DNA from: Phytoactinopolyspora endophytica
GTDB taxonomy: Bacteria > Actinomycetota > Actinomycetes > Jiangellales > Jiangellaceae
Length of the DNA: 7,113 bases
Direction: 5' to 3'
Assembly (NCBI RefSeq): GCF_004138495.1
Contig: NZ_ML142849.1
Coordinates: forward strand, 143,478 to 150,590
Shown: one piece after another, positions 6,112 to 7,113 of the stretch
Position numbering within the stretch: the first letter of the stretch is position 1
Layout: each line of letters begins with the position of its first letter
Made by a program: the position numbers and the translations under genes
The notes under the pieces: model-generated
The model's input: only the letters and a program-made list of their open reading frames with translations
What the model was told of the DNA's origin: nothing
The model's database searches: none

Positions 6112-7113
6112 GTGCTCAGTACCGTCACGGTCGCACAGGCCACCGCGCTCGAGTTCCGCGTCCCATCGTCCCGAGGCGCCCGCTCCGACGGCTCCTACGC
6201 CCACAACGTCATCATCCGGCTTCGGGCCACCAGGGCTGGGGACTCACTGGAGGGCGTCGGCGAGGCCGCGCCACGCACCAGGATCGTCACCGGCGACACG
6301 CCCCGCGGGTCATGGCGCTTCCTCGACGCCGCGCTTCGGGAGCTGCGCGGCACCACCATCACGCCCGGGGTGGCGACGGCGCGCGCGGAGATCGGCAAGC
6401 TGATGGCCGATCTCGGGCTGCTCGCCGAGCGCACGCTGCGCACGACAGTGCCCGGAGCGCCCTACCGGGGTACTCTCGCCGGCGTCGAGTGCGCGCTACT
6501 TGACCTCGTCGGCAGATCCGGTAGTGCGCCACTGGCCGAGGTCCTCGGCGGCGCCCGCCGTCCGGTGCCCGTGGCTCAGGTGATCAGCGCCGCTCGCGGT
6601 GCCTCCCACGTCGAGCAGCGGGCTGCGCGTGACTCCGGCCAGGCAGTGATCAAGCTGACCGACATCAGTGATCATCGAGAGGCGCTCGACGTGGCGCTGG
6701 CAGCCGCTTCCGCCGCCGGTCGGCTCGCGCCGATCTGGCTCGAGCTGACCAGTGATCTGCCGCTGTCCGACGCGATCACTCTGGTCGAGTCGCTGTCCAG
6801 CCGAGTCGATCGGGGCGAGCTCCCAGCGCACCTCGTCCTGCAGCCGGCGAGCACGGGTGATCTCACGGGTCTGGTGAGACTGCAGGCTGCTGCGGATCGC
6901 CTGGTACCGACGACGCCCGAGGGCCCGGGCGTCGTCGTCATGGCGAGCCCTGCCTCGATCGACGACGCCCACGCAGCCGTCGACGGAGGCCTGCGCGGCA
7001 TCGTTCTGGACCCGGCACGGCTCGGCGGTTACCTGTGCGCCCTCGACGTCGGCCAATGGCTGGAGCAGCGTGACGGTGACGTGCGCGTCGCGGTCTCCAC
7101 GGTCCCGCACGTC
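6112..7113 (+). CDS. Enolase-superfamily N-terminal domain, probably a third fusion protein (3' end outside window)
   Basis: The frame is open for 334 codons from GTG 6112 to the window end. The N-terminus matches that of the full-length fusion (EFRVPSSR, then Y.HN.I.RL). GVGEAAP (Glu51) and TGDT (60-63) are typical of the dipeptide-epimerase capping domain. GTLAGVECALLDL and EVLGG follow, then the barrel. Expected catalytic positions mostly deviate: IKLT at 180-183 keeps the first Lys of KxK, but the second, catalytic one is Thr183. The third-strand Asp is Glu211, the fourth-strand Glu is Gln244, the fifth-strand acidic pair is Ser279-Pro280, and the sixth-strand Lys is Asp300. Ordinary epimerase activity is therefore doubtful. 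By analogy with the previous module I expect ATP-grasp and acylphosphatase domains beyond the window, but this is inference. Gene 4 ends 63 bases upstream. A TANNNT box and a possible AAGG ribosome site precede the GTG. Confidence 0.87.
   Translation, partial: MLSTVTVAQATALEFRVPSSRGARSDGSYAHNVIIRLRATRAGDSLEGVGEAAPRTRIVTGDTPRGSWRFLDAALRELRGTTITPGVATARAEIGKLMADLGLLAERTLRTTVPGAPYRGTLAGVECALLDLVGRSGSAPLAEVLGGARRPVPVAQVISAARGASHVEQRAARDSGQAVIKLTDISDHREALDVALAAASAAGRLAPIWLELTSDLPLSDAITLVESLSSRVDRGELPAHLVLQPASTGDLTGLVRLQAAADRLVPTTPEGPGVVVMASPASIDDAHAAVDGGLRGIVLDPARLGGYLCALDVGQWLEQRDGDVRVAVSTVPHV

Larger units (their letters stand above)
1..7113 (+). repeat. Tandem array of paralogous two-gene modules (period about 3.6 kb)
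   Basis: The order fusion gene, then small ATP-grasp gene, occurs as 1-2431 and again as 2468-6048; a third copy starts at 6112. Fusion starts are 3644 bases apart (2468 and 6112) and small-gene starts 3506 apart (1466 and 4972). Bases 1-1458 correspond to about 3515-4975. In the best-conserved stretch, running from DRPF to LAF in the ATP-grasp domain, I count about 56 of 67 identical residues between the two fusions. The copies have clearly diverged, so this is an old duplication and not an assembly artefact. Confidence 0.88.

Overview
The window comes from a high-GC Gram-positive bacterium, most likely an actinomycete. Coding third positions are strongly G/C, GTG starts are used, and genes are tightly packed. 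No rRNA, tRNA, mobile element or CRISPR array is visible. All five genes read on the + strand; the first and last are cut by the window edges.

Layout: (1) 1-1458, the C-terminal part of a three-domain protein: the tail of an enolase-superfamily barrel, an ATP-grasp ligase and an acylphosphatase domain. (2) 1466-2431, a stand-alone ATP-grasp paralogue without the key ATP and metal residues. (3) 2468-4975, a full-length copy of the three-domain protein (835 aa). (4) 4972-6048, a second stand-alone degenerate ATP-grasp paralogue, overlapping gene 3 by 4 bases. (5) 6112 to the window end, the enolase-like N-terminus of what is probably a third three-domain protein. The window is therefore a tandem array of a two-gene module (large fusion protein plus small pseudo-ATP-grasp partner) with a period of about 3.6 kb. 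At least two modules and the start of a third are visible.

The ATP-grasp domains of genes 1 and 3 resemble the cyanophycin-synthetase / glutathione-synthetase type, which join a carboxylate to an amine through an acyl-phosphate. They keep the ATP-binding Lys and the Asp...Glu-x-Asn metal ligands. An attached acylphosphatase could hydrolyse acyl-phosphate intermediates. The enolase-like domain resembles dipeptide epimerases, but in the two copies that can be read most of the canonical catalytic and metal residues are gone. A plausible reading is a peptide or amide-forming natural-product pathway built from duplicated, diverged ligase modules, each with a pseudoenzyme subunit. The substrates cannot be told from the sequence.

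Loss of function is patchy. Gene 1 keeps the acylphosphatase catalytic Arg and Asn, and gene 3 has lost both. Gene 4 keeps the ATP-grasp GDG segment, and gene 2 has deleted it. Gene 3 lacks the barrel segment with the KxK motif. The remaining intergenic gaps (7, 36 and 63 bases) hold little except TANNNT elements placed 6 bases before the start codons of genes 3 and 5.
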